This document shows, piece by piece, positions 1 to 12,600 of a DNA stretch of 64,000 bases. Location: the NCBI GenBank assembly GCA_036785325.1, contig JAXIVH010000007.1, positions 14,469,849 to 14,533,848 on the forward strand, written 5' to 3'. How positions within the stretch are numbered: position 1 is the stretch's first letter; each line of letters opens with the position of its first letter. The DNA is from Urophycis tenuis (lineage: Eukaryota; Chordata; Actinopteri; Gadiformes; Phycidae). The notes under the pieces are model-generated. The model was not told where the DNA came from. It was given only the letters and a program-made list of their open reading frames with translations, and did not search any database. The position numbers were made by a program, and so were the translations under genes.

Positions 1-190
1 TCTGGAGCATCACACCTGGCTGGGACACATCTGGCTGGGACACACCTGGCTGGGACACACCTGGAGCATCATAACTGGCTGGGACACACCTGGAGCATCA
101 TACCTGGCTGGGACACATCTGGAGCATCACACCTGGCTGGGACACATCTGGCTGGGACACATCTGGAGCATCACACCTGGCTGGGGACAG
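1..190. repeat. Minisatellite built on CACCTGGCTGGGACACA
   Basis: About eight imperfect tandem copies of a unit combining 'ctggctgggacaca' and 'tctggagcatcacac'. The array continues off the left edge of the window, so its full length is unknown. No gene is visible in it. Confidence 0.85.
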
Positions 191-1985
191 GGTCACACCT
201 GGAACACCAGTCCCAAATACATTCATGGGATGACAATAGTTCAACTTTAATTGATTGAATGTAATGGGATTCATGGGCTGTGAAGACAACCCAGAGAAGA
301 GAAGGCTTTCTGGGGTGAGTAGGGAGGGAACGCAAGGCATGCCGCTCTATGCGGTAACGTCACACCTGCCGGGGGGAGGGGCCAGTGTAGCCCCCTGCTG
401 GGTACACTGGACTCTACTGAACAGCCTGTTACTGTGTCTGCAGTGTTTTGTTTTTAAGATATTATGTTTTCTTTTAATAACATTGTTGTATTTTGTAATA
501 ATACTAAGTGATAATGATGGTTTCTTCCTGTTTGTGTAGACATACAGAAAGAGGCAGCCATGTTTGTCGGTATTTTTCAGACTAATGTTGCGGTACAATG
601 ACAATAAATTTGGTGCTGCCCTGGTCTGCAGTCATGTCAACTCCTGTTATTATTTCATGTTGCCTTCTACTTCTATTCTGAAACTACACACACTGATACT
701 TCTGATTGTTTTTCAAGGGAATGTTTTCATTTGATATGAGATTGGAGGTGGATTATCATTCATTATGGAGTTATCTCCATCCCTCAGTCGCAGCGGCTAC
801 ACAGCGGTTAATATTCATGGGCTTTATACTAGACTAACTAACTCACATTAGCTCGCATGCAAGCACAACGAAGTTCATTCAGAAACACTACATAAATATA
901 GGATTCATTAAACCGTTGTAAACAGCGACAGAGCTGAGGATACCTGCCACTGGGATCGGTGGATCTCGCGGCTGAAACCTCGCGAGATCCTTTGTGTTGT
1001 TCGCGCTTACACATAAACATGTACAATATTAATATACAACAATTATTTTATCAATCACGGTTTATTACATCCATAGAAATCAATGCACTTGACAGATGTT
1101 TACATTGATTTAATTCTAGCGATGAAATATTTAAAGCACTTATCACACATGAGGAAAATAAATAAATGGTTTTTATTCGAATGTTTATTACATTTTAGAC
1201 AGATTGAAAGTATGAAACCTACTTGGACACATTTTGTTAGATTTAATTTACTCCCTTTAGCAAGGTGCCATCTTGCTAAAGAAACCTTTCAACAACACAG
1301 CCGTGTTCGCGGTAACCACGTCTGTGGCCCCGCACTGCCCTCTAGTGGCCACACGCTGCTAATGCGACACGGTGAAAAGTACGACGTCTGCAGTGCAGTC
1401 CCGTTGTTGTGGTGAATCAACTTCCCACAGGTCATTTGACACAAGCTGATGAGTTGACTGTTGTGTTTTGACTTTGTGTGTCTTACTGCCAAATAATCTA
1501 TTCTGCTTTGTTCACTTTTATTTTCTCCAATAAAATTGCTCTAACCTGACAACAAAGCAATAAAAGACCTAGTTCCTGAGCTGAATCCTGTTCCAGTTGA
1601 AATAAATGCTTCCCTTCCCTTGGATGTTAACATGTGTCTTTGTAAACTGGTGTAGGGAAACTCACACAAACCTTCAGAGTTATTGTATGCAAGTCTACTA
1701 TAGTCATGTGACTATAATGAGGTTCATCTAGACAGCGAACGATGTCCATATGACAGATTCCAAAATGATGTGTTAAATGCAAGTCAGAATGTCTTTTGGG
1801 AACATTGAAGGAGAAACTTGTGTCCCCATGTAGACTCCTCTTGTTCTACAGTTTATGAATGTCATGTTCACATGTGGATACCATCTATCTCTCAGCCAGG
1901 GATAGATGATATCCACAAGAGTCTGAAGAGTGTCCTCCTGAATCATCTCACCCAGTGGATCAGAACACCAGGGCTTCTGATGTCC
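191..1985. other. Anonymous non-coding sequence with possible 3'-UTR signals
   Basis: No convincing exon was seen on either strand. Canonical AATAAA hexamers occur on the plus strand near 603 and near 1530-1560, in AT-rich sequence resembling 3' untranslated regions. This could be the tail of a plus-strand gene lying to the left, but there is no coding sequence here to support that. Confidence 0.3.
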
Positions 1986-1989
1986 CACA

Positions 1990-2290
1990 GACTGTGGGAC
2001 CCACTCACATTGGATCACTTGTTCTGGTTCTCCTCATGTTCTGGTTCTCCTCACATTGGATCACTTGTTCTGGTTCTCCTCATGTTCTGGTTCTCCTCAC
2101 ATTGGATCACTTGTTCTGGTTCTCCTCATGTTCTGGTTCTCCTCACATTGGATCACTTGTTCTGGTTCTCCTCATGTTCTGGTTCTCCTCACATTGGATC
2201 ACCTGTTCTGGTTCTCCTCATGTTCTGGTTCACCTCACATTGGATCACCTGTTCTGGTTCTCCTCACGTTGGATCACCAGTTCTGGTACT
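1990..2290. repeat. Minisatellite (TGGATCACTTGTTCTGGTTC family)
   Basis: About six tandem copies of a unit of roughly 46 bp made of 'ctcctcatgttctggttctcctcacattggatcact' segments. The open frames through it (HWITCSGSPHVLV repeats) are repeat artefacts. Confidence 0.9.
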
Positions 2291-2304
2291 CAGAGGGTTC
2301 TGTG

Positions 2305-2775
2305 CCGTCAGGCCCCTGTAGACCCCTATAGAACACTTAACTCTGAGTCATTCCTACCTATAGAACACTGAACTCTGAGTCATTCCTACCTATAGAACAC
2401 TGAACTCTGAGTCATTCCTACCTATAGAACACTTAACTCTGAGTCATTCCTACCTATAGAACACTGAACTCTGAGTCATTCCTACCTATAGAACACTGAA
2501 CTCTGAGTCATTCCTACCTATAGAACACTGAACTCTGAGTCATTCCTACCTATAGAACACTGAATTCTGAGTCATTCCTACCTATAGAACACTGAACTCT
2601 GAGTCATTCCTACCTATAGAACACTGAACTCTGAGTCATTCCTACCTATAGAACACTGAACTCTGAGTCATTCCTACCTATAGAACACTTAACTCTGAGT
2701 CATTCCTACCTATAGAACACTGAACTCTGAGTCATTCCTACCTATAGAACACTTAACTCTGAGTCATTCCTACCG
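2305..2775. repeat. 32-bp minisatellite abutting a stop codon
   Basis: About 14 copies of a 32-bp unit (core 'cctatagaacactgaactc'). On the minus strand the array begins at the TAG stop codon of the membrane-protein gene: the sequence GGTAGGAATGACTC that contains the stop is part of every unit. The array therefore forms the start of that gene's 3' UTR. Confidence 0.9.
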
Positions 2776-5700
2776 TATTTTCCTCTCCAGAGCTGTAGGA
2801 GGTCTGCTGGAGACCTTCTCAGGAAGAACAAGCTTCAACCTCCTCTTGGGGGAGGAGCCACCATCTTCTGACAGGTACTCCTGCTGCAGCAAGGCCTGAG
2901 GCCCAGGGGTAGCCACGCCCCCTGGTGAGGACACCACGCCCTCTTCTGCACTCTCAGCTGGTGCCGAGGTTGAGCCCCCTTCGGCAGTCCCTGCCTGTCC
3001 TGAACACAAAGTCCCTGTAGCCACACCCCCTGGAGCAGCCACACCCCCTGGAAGAGCCACACCCCCTGTAGCAGCCACACCTGCTGAGGGGCCAGCCTCT
3101 ACATCTGAGAAGCCTCCATCTCCACCCCCAGAATGTCCTGAAGGCCCAGGGGCCTGAGGTTCCTCCCCAGCCTGGAGGCCTGGTCCCTGGGGTGGGTCAG
3201 TGGTAGGTCTGGGGACTAGAGGGAGGTTCTCAGCAGTAGGTCTGGGGACTAGAGGGAGGTTCTCAGCAGTAGGTCTGGGGACTAGAGGGAGGTTCTCAGC
3301 AGTAGGTCTGGGGACTAGAGGGAGGTTCTCAGCAGTAGGCTTGGGGACTAGAGGGAGGTTCTCAGCAGTAGGTCTGGGGACTAGAGGGAGGTTCTCAGCA
3401 GTAGGTCTGGGGACTAGAGGGAGGTTCTCAGCAGTAGGTCTGGGGACTAGAGGGAGGTTCTCAGCAGTAGGCTTGGGGACTAGAGGGAGGTTCTCAGCAG
3501 TAGGTCTGGGGACTAGAGGGAGGTTCTCTGGAGGCAGCTGTGGTCGGAACAGAGACTGGATGATGTGTGCTGGGTTCAGCGCAGGGTTGAATGCTAAAGT
3601 GGAAGCTAACTCTCTAGACCGCGCGGTGCAGAGGGAGGGAGTGCTGACTGCATGGCCTAGCAGAGGATGGCTACGTCCAGGGCTAGCTAGCAGGGAGGCG
3701 GCAGAAACGCTGGTACGTAAGCCTCTGTGGAGAGCCGAGCTCTGGGTGTTGGCAGGGGCAGCCTGGTTGAGACCATGGAGACCCAGGTATGCTACGTTAG
3801 CATACATGCTGTTGATATGATGGTGTAACACGGCGCCCGGCGTGGGGGGCAGGGAGGCAGGACCCCCGGGGGTCCCCAGTGAGGAGAGCGCAGCAGGAGC
3901 AGAGGGAGGAAATGGAGGCGGGCCCAGCTGCAGGTCAGGTCTCTGCCCATTGGTGTGTGTCATGCTCTCAGGAGCTCTGCTGCCTTCCGATTGGTCGGCG
4001 GTCTCGACAGGAACATGGTGGTCTAGTTCTGGTCTGGAGGTCTGCCTGTCCTCACACCTCTTCTCATCACCGTGGTCTTCCTCTGCTGGTTTCTTGGACG
4101 TTGTTTCATCACTCTCCTTCTTTGTGCCTCCTCCCTTCTCTCCTGTTCCATGCAGCCTGTTCTCCTTCCTCCCCTCTCCTCCCCCACAGCTCTTCCTCTC
4201 GGGGGGGTGGACTCTGTTCCTCCGCACCGGGCTCAGGTTCAGCTTCACCTTCATCAGCCTGCTGGACTGGACCCCTCCTCCTCCTCCTCCTCCTCCTCCT
4301 CCTCCTCCCTCCCTGCTCCTCCTGCCCTTCTCTCCAGACCGCCTGGAGCTCTCCCTCCTGGGGTGTAGGGGTCTTTCCAAATAAAAGGTGACGTTTCTCC
4401 TCCCCCTGCTGTGGTGGGAGTCGTGCTCCCCCCCTCCTCCCCAGCCTCTGGGCCGGGGTCTGGGGAGGCCAGGCAGCTCAGTGGGCCTCCTGGAGAACCT
4501 CTCCTGGCTGCTGCTCAGATCTTCTGCTCGGTGCTCACAAGTTTGGTGGCAGTGATCACAGCTTCGCCTCTCAGCCACAGCTCTGGTCCTGTAGGGGTCC
4601 GGTTCTCTTCCTGGCCCGTCGGTCCTGTAGGGGTCCGGTTCTCTTGGTGGCCCGTCGGTCCTGTAGGGGTCCGGTTCTCTTGGTGGCCCGTCGGTCCTGT
4701 AGGGGTCCGGTTCTCTTGGTGGCCCGTCGGTCCTGTAGGGGTCCGGTTCTCTTGGTGGCCCGTCGGTCCTGTAGGGGTCCGGTTCTTGTCCCGTGGTGTA
4801 GGGTCTCAGGATGCCGCGGGGGGCTGCGTCTCTAGGGAGGGGGTAACCAGGACCACCGTTGGTCACCATGTTTGGGTTCAGCGCCCTGTGGGGGGGCCTC
4901 CCAGACCACCCCTCCCCCACCTGCTCAACCCTGGTCTGCAGCTGTAGCTCCCCCAGCGTCTCCGCCCCCCTCCCCCAGCCCCCCGGCCCCACCCCCGGCC
5001 CCGCCCCCAGCCCCCCGGCCCCGCCCCCAGACCCCCTGCAGTGTGAGCACCTCACAAGGCCGCTGCCCGCCGCCACTCTCAGGCTGGGAGTCCTTGGATC
5101 CAGAATGTCCGCCTGTCGGCCCCATGGCTTCCTGCTGGCTCCTGGAGGGGGCAGCACCTTCCTTCTCCCCAAGGGGCTGGACTCCTGCTGCTCCTTCTCT
5201 CGCTCTCTTCTCGCAGTCTTCTCTCTCCTCCTCTGGGATGTCCGGTAGTGGATCAGAACCACCATGAGAGTCAGTCCCACACCACCTGAAGAACACCATG
5301 GATATACAGTGATATATGGAGGGGATGTGTATCTTTACATCTACATGGTCCACACAAAGCTAGCTCTACATGGTCCACACAGCTCTACATGGTCCACACA
5401 AAGCTAGCTCTACATGGTCCACACAGCTCTACATGGTCCACACGAAGCTAGCTCTACATGGTCCACACAGCTCTACATGGTCCACACAAAGCTAGCTCTA
5501 CATGCTCCACACAGCTCTACATAGTCCACACACACACAGCTCTACATGCTCCACACACAGCTCTACATGGTCCACACAGCTCTACATGGTCCACACACAG
5601 CTCTACATGGTCCACACAGCTCTACATAGTCCACACACACAGCTCTACATGCTCCACACAGCTCTACATAGTCCACACACACACAGCTCTACATGGTCCA

Positions 5701-7188
5701 CACAGCTCTACATGGTCCATACACACACAGCTCTACATGGTCCACACACACACAGCTCTACATGGTCCACACAGCTCTACATGGTCCACACACACACAGC
5801 TCTACATGGTCCACACAGCTCTACATGGTCCACACACACAGCTCTACATGGTTCACACAACTCTACATGGTCCACACAAAGCTAGCTCTACATGGTCCAA
5901 ACTGACTTATTTACCAACAGGTCAGTAAATAAGTCAACAGGTTGGTAAATAAGTCACTTAACCAGTCAGTAAATAAGTCAGCCAACAGGTTGGTACATAA
6001 GTCACCTAACCAGTCAGTAAATAAGTCAGCCGACAGATTGGTAAATAAGTCACTTAACCAGTCAGTTAATAAGTCAGCCAACAGGTTGGTAAATAAGTCA
6101 CTAAACCAGTCAGTAAATAATTCAGCCAACAGGTTGGTACATAAGTCACTAAACCAGTCAATAAATAAGTCAGCCAACAGGTTGGTACATAAGTCACTAA
6201 ACCAGTCAGTAAATAAGTCAGCCAACAGGTTGGTACATAAGTCACTAAACCAGTCAGTAAATAAGTCAGCCAACAGGTTGGTACATAAGTCACTAAACCA
6301 GTCAGTAAATAAGTCAGCCAACAGGTTGGTACATAAGTCACTAAACCAGTCAGTAAATAAGTCAGCCAACAGGTTGGTACATAAGTCACTAAACCAGTCA
6401 GTAAATAAGTCAGCCAACAGGTTGGTACATAAGTTACTAAACCAGTCAGTAAATAAGTCAGCCAACAGGTTGGTACATAAGTCACTAAACCAGTCAGTAA
6501 ATAAGTCAGCCAACAGGTTGGTACATAAGTCACTAAACCAGTCAGTAAATAAGTCAGCCAACAGGTTGGTACATAAGTCACTAAACCAGTCAGTAAATAA
6601 GTCAGCCAACAGGTTGGTACATAAGTCACTAAACCAGTCAGTAAATAAGTCAGCCAACAGGTTGGTACATAAGTCACTAAACCAGTCAGTAAATAAGTCA
6701 GCCAACAGGTTGGTACATAAGTCACTAAACCAGTCAGTAAATAAGTCAGCCAACAGGTTGGTACATAAGTTACTAAACCAGTCAGTAAATAAGTCAGCCA
6801 ACAGGTTGGTACATAAGTCACTAAACCAGTCAGTAAATAAGTCAGCCAACAGGTTGGTACATAAGTCACTAAACCAGTCAGTAAATAAGTCAGCCAACAG
6901 GTTGGTACATAAGTCACTAAACCAGTCAGTAAATAAGTCAGCCAACAGGTTGGTACATAAGTCACTAAACCAGTCAGTAAATAAGTCAGCCAACAGGTTG
7001 GTACATAAGTCACTAAACCAGTCAGTAAATAAGTCAGCCAACAGGTGCAGACCGGTGAAGCTGACCACAGCAGTGATGGCCAGGTCTCGAGCATGGAGCT
7101 GTGGCGTTAGGTTCTGCTGCCCCCCAGTCTTCTCTGTGATGTTGTCGTTGCGCAGGAAGTAGTTTGCCTTGTAGGGCTCCATCACCAT
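2770..7188 (-). CDS. Unrecognised single-pass membrane protein with long proline-rich repeat tail
   Basis: Two coding exons are inferred: 7188-7053 and 5285-2770, joined across a phase-1 GT-AG intron filled with minisatellites, giving about 883 aa. The likely start is the ATG at 7188; an in-frame stop lies upstream in a probable 5' UTR exon ending at a GTAAGA donor near 7503. The first ~35 residues contain two N-glycosylation sequons (NIT, NLT). They are followed by one hydrophobic helix around residues 36-57 (AITAVVSF...LTLMVVLI) that is reconstituted exactly across the splice, then a basic stop-transfer stretch (HYRTSQRRREK). The predicted topology is N-out/C-in without a signal peptide. 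The tail is low complexity and holds two coding minisatellites and a poly-Gly run. A conserved-looking core (HINSMYANVAYLGLHGLN) lies mid-tail. The family is not recognised. Being next to cryz makes LRRC53, its neighbour in human, a weak positional idea only; no LRR exons were found. Confidence 0.6.
3201..3525 (-). repeat. Coding minisatellite, 33 bp / 11 aa (TAENLPLVPRP)
   Basis: About ten near-identical 33-bp units inside the long exon of the membrane-protein gene, encoding tandem TAENLPLVPRP or ...VPKP. The units stay strictly in frame. The Arg/Lys variants are silent to the pattern, so the array behaves as a polymorphic but in-frame tail segment. Confidence 0.9.
4590..4795 (-). repeat. 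Coding minisatellite, 36 bp / 12 aa (EPDPYRTDGPPR)
   Basis: Five to six 36-bp units in the juxtamembrane half of the same exon, encoding EPDPYRTDGPPR repeats with a regularly spaced Tyr. It is in frame throughout. Confidence 0.9.
5335..5905. repeat. Minisatellite (AGCTCTACATGGTCCACACA)
   Basis: Variable-length units built from 'agctctacatggtccacaca' with CA-number variation, in the intron of the membrane-protein gene about 50 bp from its splice acceptor at 5286. Confidence 0.9.
5910..7048. repeat. 48-bp minisatellite, about 23 copies
   Basis: Very homogeneous 48-bp units (core 'ttggtacataagtcactaaa'). The length is a multiple of three, so it is open in several frames (16-residue LADLFTDWFSDLCTNL repeats); these frames are not genes. 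The array starts about 5 bp inside the intron donor at 7052. Confidence 0.95.
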
Positions 7189-7744
7189 GGTAACGGCGGG
7201 GTCGTCCTCGTTAACATCCTGCTGGCCTGGAAGAGGAGACGTGACAGCTCTACACACCAGTTCAGGTCACTTCATGTGGCTGTTAGCTGGAAGGTTTTGC
7301 ACAAAAACTATGAAGTGGAAAAATCTTAAAAGGTGGAAGTTGAAGTTTGGATTGGAGCGCTGGCCGCTCAGCAGCTGTAACAACACGTCTCTTCACCAGG
7401 AGCAGCACCACAGCTCTATCTCCATGGTTCTGATGTTCTGGTACACTCCCGTCTAACTGCTCTACCTCCAGTCTGTGGTCGCTGAAGGCAAAAGTGTTCT
7501 TACCTGTAGTGGACCTTCAGCCCCTCAGACGGGACGCACCTCGGTACTCCAGGAAAGGACCGTCAGCGTTCCCGGATGAGGTTCTATTCAGGAGTCAGCA
7601 GGAAACCATGGTGTCCACACAAACACACAGCAATGTGTGTGTGTGTGAGGTAGGGTTACCTGGCTCTTGTGTGGAACATGCGCAGTGAAGCCTCCTGTCA
7701 CCTGAGACACCAGCTGTCATGCAGGAGTCACTGGGAGTAGGATT

Positions 7745-8100
7745 GTTGTAGGCTAACCCTAGTCCTACTAACCTTATAATAGGATTACCCTATAGGACTG
7801 TAAGTAGGCTAACCCTAGTCCTACTAACCTTATAATAGGATTACCCTATAGGACTGTAAGTAGGCTAACCCTAGTCCTACTAACCTTATAATAGGATTAC
7901 CCTATAGGACTGTAAGTAGGCTAACCCTAGTCCTACTAACCTTATAATAGGATTACCCTATAGGACTGTAAGTAGGCTAACCCTAGTCCTACTAACCTTA
8001 TAATAGGATTACCCTATAGGACTGTAAGTAGGCTAACCCTAGTCCTACTAACCTTATAATAGGATTACCCTATAGGACTGTAAGTAGGCTAACCCTAGTA
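7745..8100. repeat. 56-bp minisatellite, six copies
   Basis: Six almost perfect 56-bp units containing 'gtaggctaaccctagtccta' and 'tataataggattacccta', between the membrane-protein gene and the SINE. No coding potential. Confidence 0.95.
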
Positions 8101-8146
8101 CTAGTGTTAATGGTCTGTGTTCTACTACTGTGGTTAAGGTAAGGAT

Positions 8147-8335
8147 GAGGGGTGGCAGTAGCTCAGTGGGTAGAGCAGGTGGACAGAGCGGGTCGTCCAC
8201 TAACTGTAGGTTCGGCGGTTCGATCCCCTTGATCCCCTCCTCCAACTGTCCACATGTCGAACCCCACAAATGTACTGATTGTAAGTCACTTTGGACAAAA
8301 GTGTCTGCTAAATGCCCCTTTCCCCTTAAGGGCTG
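8147..8335 (+). mobile_element. tRNA-derived SINE
   Basis: The tRNA-like head has a box A (tagctcagtgggtagagc) and a box B (ggttcggcggttcgatccc). It is followed by a body ending in 'gtctgctaaatgcccc', the common teleost SINE tail. A reverse-oriented fragment of the same tail lies at 54546-54590. Confidence 0.75.
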
Positions 8336-8521
8336 TGTTCTACTGCTGTAGTTAAGTAAGGTAAAGTTGCATTTATTCACGTTATTGAATCAGGCATGTG
8401 GAGCCACTGATTTACTGAAGGTATTCCCTATATTAAGTTCATCAACTTACACTCCTAACATGCAGATATGAATACATGAAGAATAATGTCATGAGAATGT
8501 TTTAATACTATGAGTTAAGGC

Positions 8522-9571
8522 CAGTGGGGAACCTTCAGGGCCTTCTACGCCGTCAGAGAAGGCCTCAAAAAATTCTGAACCAAAAAATATTAAAATATTA
8601 AATAAAAATAATTATATATTTTTTGTATTTCTATCTTATTTAATTTAATACAATACATTTAATACATTTTCTCTCATCTATGTTCTAAAGTTAAGTTTAC
8701 TGTCAAATTCACATTTAATACATTTTCTCTCATCTATGTTCTAAAGTTAAGTTTACTGTCAAATTCACATCAGCAATGAAATGATTACGGTCCCTAAAAC
8801 ATGTTATCCAATCAGAATCGTCCGTCTCTATCAAGGCCCGGTTAGCTGGCTCATTAATTGGTTAGGACTTCACAATTCCTGCAGAAGGCCAAGCTATGTG
8901 TTTTGGTTTGGAGAGTGAGTGGCAGATTGACCAATCACGGTTTGATTTCAAGTGGGCGGGACAAAAACAAAAGATTGTAGGCCTTCGTGAAGTCCTAACA
9001 GAGTGGTTGAGTCTCTACCGCTCTCACCACTTGCACCATGCGTAATTGCGCATGAAGAGTTCCACATTGCAACTTTAAAAAATAGTCTTTGTATTACCAG
9101 CTTTGTGTAACTTTTGGCGTATTGTGCATTGGAAATTGTATTCTAGTTTGATGATGCTCATGAATGTATTTGTCAATGTGTGAATGATTTGTAATGCGTG
9201 GTGATTTCATAGCGCTGTCCACGGTGATTCAATGAGCCTCGGTGTCCGTGTCAGCAGCGTCACGGGGTGACATTCTGGGTGACCTCATTTTATATTTACA
9301 GATTTTGGCTTTAGAGTATGTTTATTTAATATCCACTATGTAGCTGAAATGATCTCGTTTTCTGAAGTTAATGTTGAGATGTTTCTTGTTGCGGAGAATG
9401 TTATTGATGTTATGGTCTAATCGTTTACATCCTTGTCATCGTTAATTAAAGCCGGACTGCATTTGTTCATCCCTTTCAAATCGTACTGTTGCTTTTTTCC
9501 ATGATGATTTATTTTCTCGGCGGTGATGGCTGAGGTGAAGGCCCAGCTGTAGTGCTCATGGTTCACCACTG
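8522..9571. mobile_element. Non-autonomous hAT element (MITE), 1,050 bp
   Basis: Terminal inverted repeats CAGTGGGGAACC (left) and CAGTGGTGAACC (right, reverse complement) are flanked by a perfect 8-bp target-site duplication GTTAAGGC at 8514-8521 and 9572-9579. An 8-bp duplication with CAGTGG termini is the hAT signature. It contains no ORF of note and an AT-rich interior. It lies just downstream of the cryz stop codon, so it may contribute 3'-UTR sequence. Confidence 0.85.
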
Positions 9572-9681
9572 GTTAAGGCAGTAAAACATTCATTCATACT
9601 CTTCTGATTTGAGAGTGTCCAGAGTCTCTGACAAAAGCCAATACATCTGTGACCCTTGACCTGTGGCATCACCGTGGGGAG

Positions 9682-12600
9682 TCACATGGTCAGAACCATC
9701 TTGCCGCAGGCACCTGGACCTTCCATGATGTCCTGGTGGGCCTGGGCGGCCATCTTGAGAGGGTAACGGCGGCCTACCGATGGGCGGAGCCAACCCTCCT
9801 CCATCCCTCTGTACAGAGCTGCCACACACTCCGCCTGCTCCTCCTGGGGGAGGGAGGGGGAGGGAGGGGGAGGGAGGGGGAGTAAGACAGCAAGAGCGAG
9901 AGTGAGAATGACACTGGGAGCGACACCTGGCGGACTCCAAGATGGTGGCGCGTACGGACACAGCGGCCCCTCTCTGTCCTGAAAATGTGGTGCATACATG
10001 TTTGTCTTCATCGGTGTGCCCGAGCGTTTGTCACGTTTGTCCGTCCCAAGGCGCACATACAGCCGTGGGACTCTTATCAGAAACCACGCTTTCCACGAAC
10101 AAAACAAACCAAACCCGGCACTCTCCAAGGAGCTACACGATCTCGGTCTACTCTGGCGGCCCGCTTCGACACCGACGCCCACTACTGCAGCGCACCCGCA
10201 GAGGAAGCACCGCAGGCGGTGCGAGAGGAGGCAGAAGCGAGGGAAGCGCGGAGGTATCCAGGCAAGGCTAGCGGCTAATCCACACAAGCCTGCTATACCG
10301 TCCATCATACTCGCCAACGTACGCTCCTTGGACAACAAACTGGATGAGCTACACCTTCTGAGATCATCCCAGCAGACTGTGAGAGTGCTGTGTTTTCGTT
10401 TTTACGGAAACATGGCTTAACAACAACATACTGGACTCCGCCATCCAGCTCGACCGGCTAACATGCTACCGAGCGGACAGAGCACTCACTACCGGTAAGA
10501 CCCGCAGCGGCGGTGTCTGTGTTTACATCAGGGATGCTTGGTGCCAGGAAGCTGTGGTGGTTTGCAGACACTGTTCACCCCTTGCGGAGTTCATGATCAT
10601 TAGGTGCCGCCCTTTTTATCTACCGAGGGAGTTTTCTGCCATTCTGCTAGTGGCTATTTCCATCCCTCCCAGCGTCAACAACAATGACAGAGACAAAGCA
10701 CTGAGTGAACCGTACAGCGCCATCTGTGACCAGCAGACAGCCCACCCAGACAGATTCCTCATTGTAACTGGTGATTTCAACCACGCCAACCTCAAGTCAG
10801 TCTTTCCTCATGTGTACCAATACCACTCTGGACCTGGTCTACACAGCGAGGAGCATACAAGGCCTCACCCCTCCCCCACCTTGGCGCTTCAGACCACAGT
10901 ACTGTTATGCTAATGCCAGCATACAGGCCTAAGGTCAGAGTCACCAGACCGGTCCAGAAGCAGGTACAGAGGGTGCTTCCAGAGGGTGATTCCTCAGCAC
11001 TACAGGACTGCTTCAACACCACTGACTGGGCCATGTTTAAGCAGGCAGCCACCTACAACCAACACACCAACATTCAGGAGTATTCGGACACTGTTACTGC
11101 CTACATCAACAAATGCATTGATGATGTCATGGACACCAAGACCATCACAGCACGGGCCAACCAGAAACCATGGCTACGGGGGAAGTCTGTGGTTTACTGA
11201 GAGCCCGGGATGCTGCTTTTAGAGCAGGTGATGAGGCTGGCCTGAGATCAGCAAGAGCCAACCTGATCCGGGGCATCAGGCTAGCGAAGAGGCAGTACAG
11301 TAGCAGGATATCCAAACACTTCACTGACAGCAGAGACACTAGGAGCCTGTGGCAGGAGATACAGACAATCACGGACTATAAACCCCGACCACAGACCTGT
11401 GACAGTGACATCACTCTGCTGAACAACCTCAATAACTTCGTCGGACGGTTTGAAGCTGACAACAGCACCCCTGCACAGAAGTCACCACCCCCTGCAGATA
11501 ACCAGGTGTTGTGCCTCTCTCCAGCCAGTGTGAGGAGATCCCTCTTTAGGGTCAACGCTCGCAAGGCTGCAGGGCCTGACAACATTTCCGGTCGTGTGCT
11601 GAAGGACTGTGCAGAGGAGCTCACAGATGTCCTCACAGACATGTTCAACACCTCCCTGAGCCAAGCTGTTGCCCCCACCTGCTTCAAGAGCACCACCATC
11701 ATCCTGCTACTGAAGAAGGCCTCTCCATCCTGCTTCAACGACTACCGCCCCGTTGCACTGACCCCCATCATCATGAAGTGCTTCGACATCAGATCCATCC
11801 TCCCCCCTTCACTGGACCCATACAAGTTTGCATATCGAGCCAACAGATCGACTGATGATGCAATCTCCACTGTCCTCCACTCAGCACTGACCCACCTGGA
11901 GACCAAGGACTCGTATGTGATGATGTTGTTCCTTGACTTTAGTTCAGCCTTCAACACGATCATCCCTCAGCAGCTGATCAGGAAGCTGGACTGTCTAGGA
12001 CTGCAGACCTCTCTGTGTAACTGGTTGTTGGACTTCCTGACCGGAAGACCGCAGGCAGTCAGGGTCGGCAGGAACGCATCCAGCACAATCATGCTGAACA
12101 CAGGGGCCCCCCCAAGGATGCGTGCTTACCCCCTTCTCTTCACCCTGCTGATCCACGACTGCACTCCAACTTTCAATAACAACCTCTTTGTCAAGTTTGC
12201 GGACGACACGACTGTGGTTGGGCTCATCAACCACAACGATGAGTCAAACTACAGGGAAGAGGTGAGCCAGCTGGCCGTGTGGTGCAGGGACAACAATCTC
12301 GCTCTCAACGTGCAGAAGACGGAGGAGATTGTTGTCGACTTCCGGAGAGCCTCCACCCAGCACCCCCCACTGACCATCAATGGTGCTGCTGTAGAGAGAG
12401 TGAGTAGCATCAAGTTCCTGGGGGTGCATCTCACTGAGGACCTCTCCTGGAGCTGCAACACCGCATCACTGGCCGGCAAAGCTCAGCAGCGCCTCTACTT
12501 TGTCCGCAAACTTCGTAGAGCGAGAGCACCTGCTCCCATCATGTGCTCCTTCTACCGGGGAATCACCGAGAGCATCCTGACCAGCGGCATCACTGTGTGG

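Noticed and set aside
5911..7257. Long open frames on both strands (LADLFTDWFSDLCTNL; SLNQSVNKSANRLVHK)
   Set aside because: 48-bp minisatellite open in several frames inside an intron; only the part above 7053 is coding.
7457..7720. Leucine-rich-repeat coding exon upstream of the membrane protein
   Set aside because: All three minus-strand frames have stops before the GTAAGA donor; it reads as a 5' UTR exon at best.
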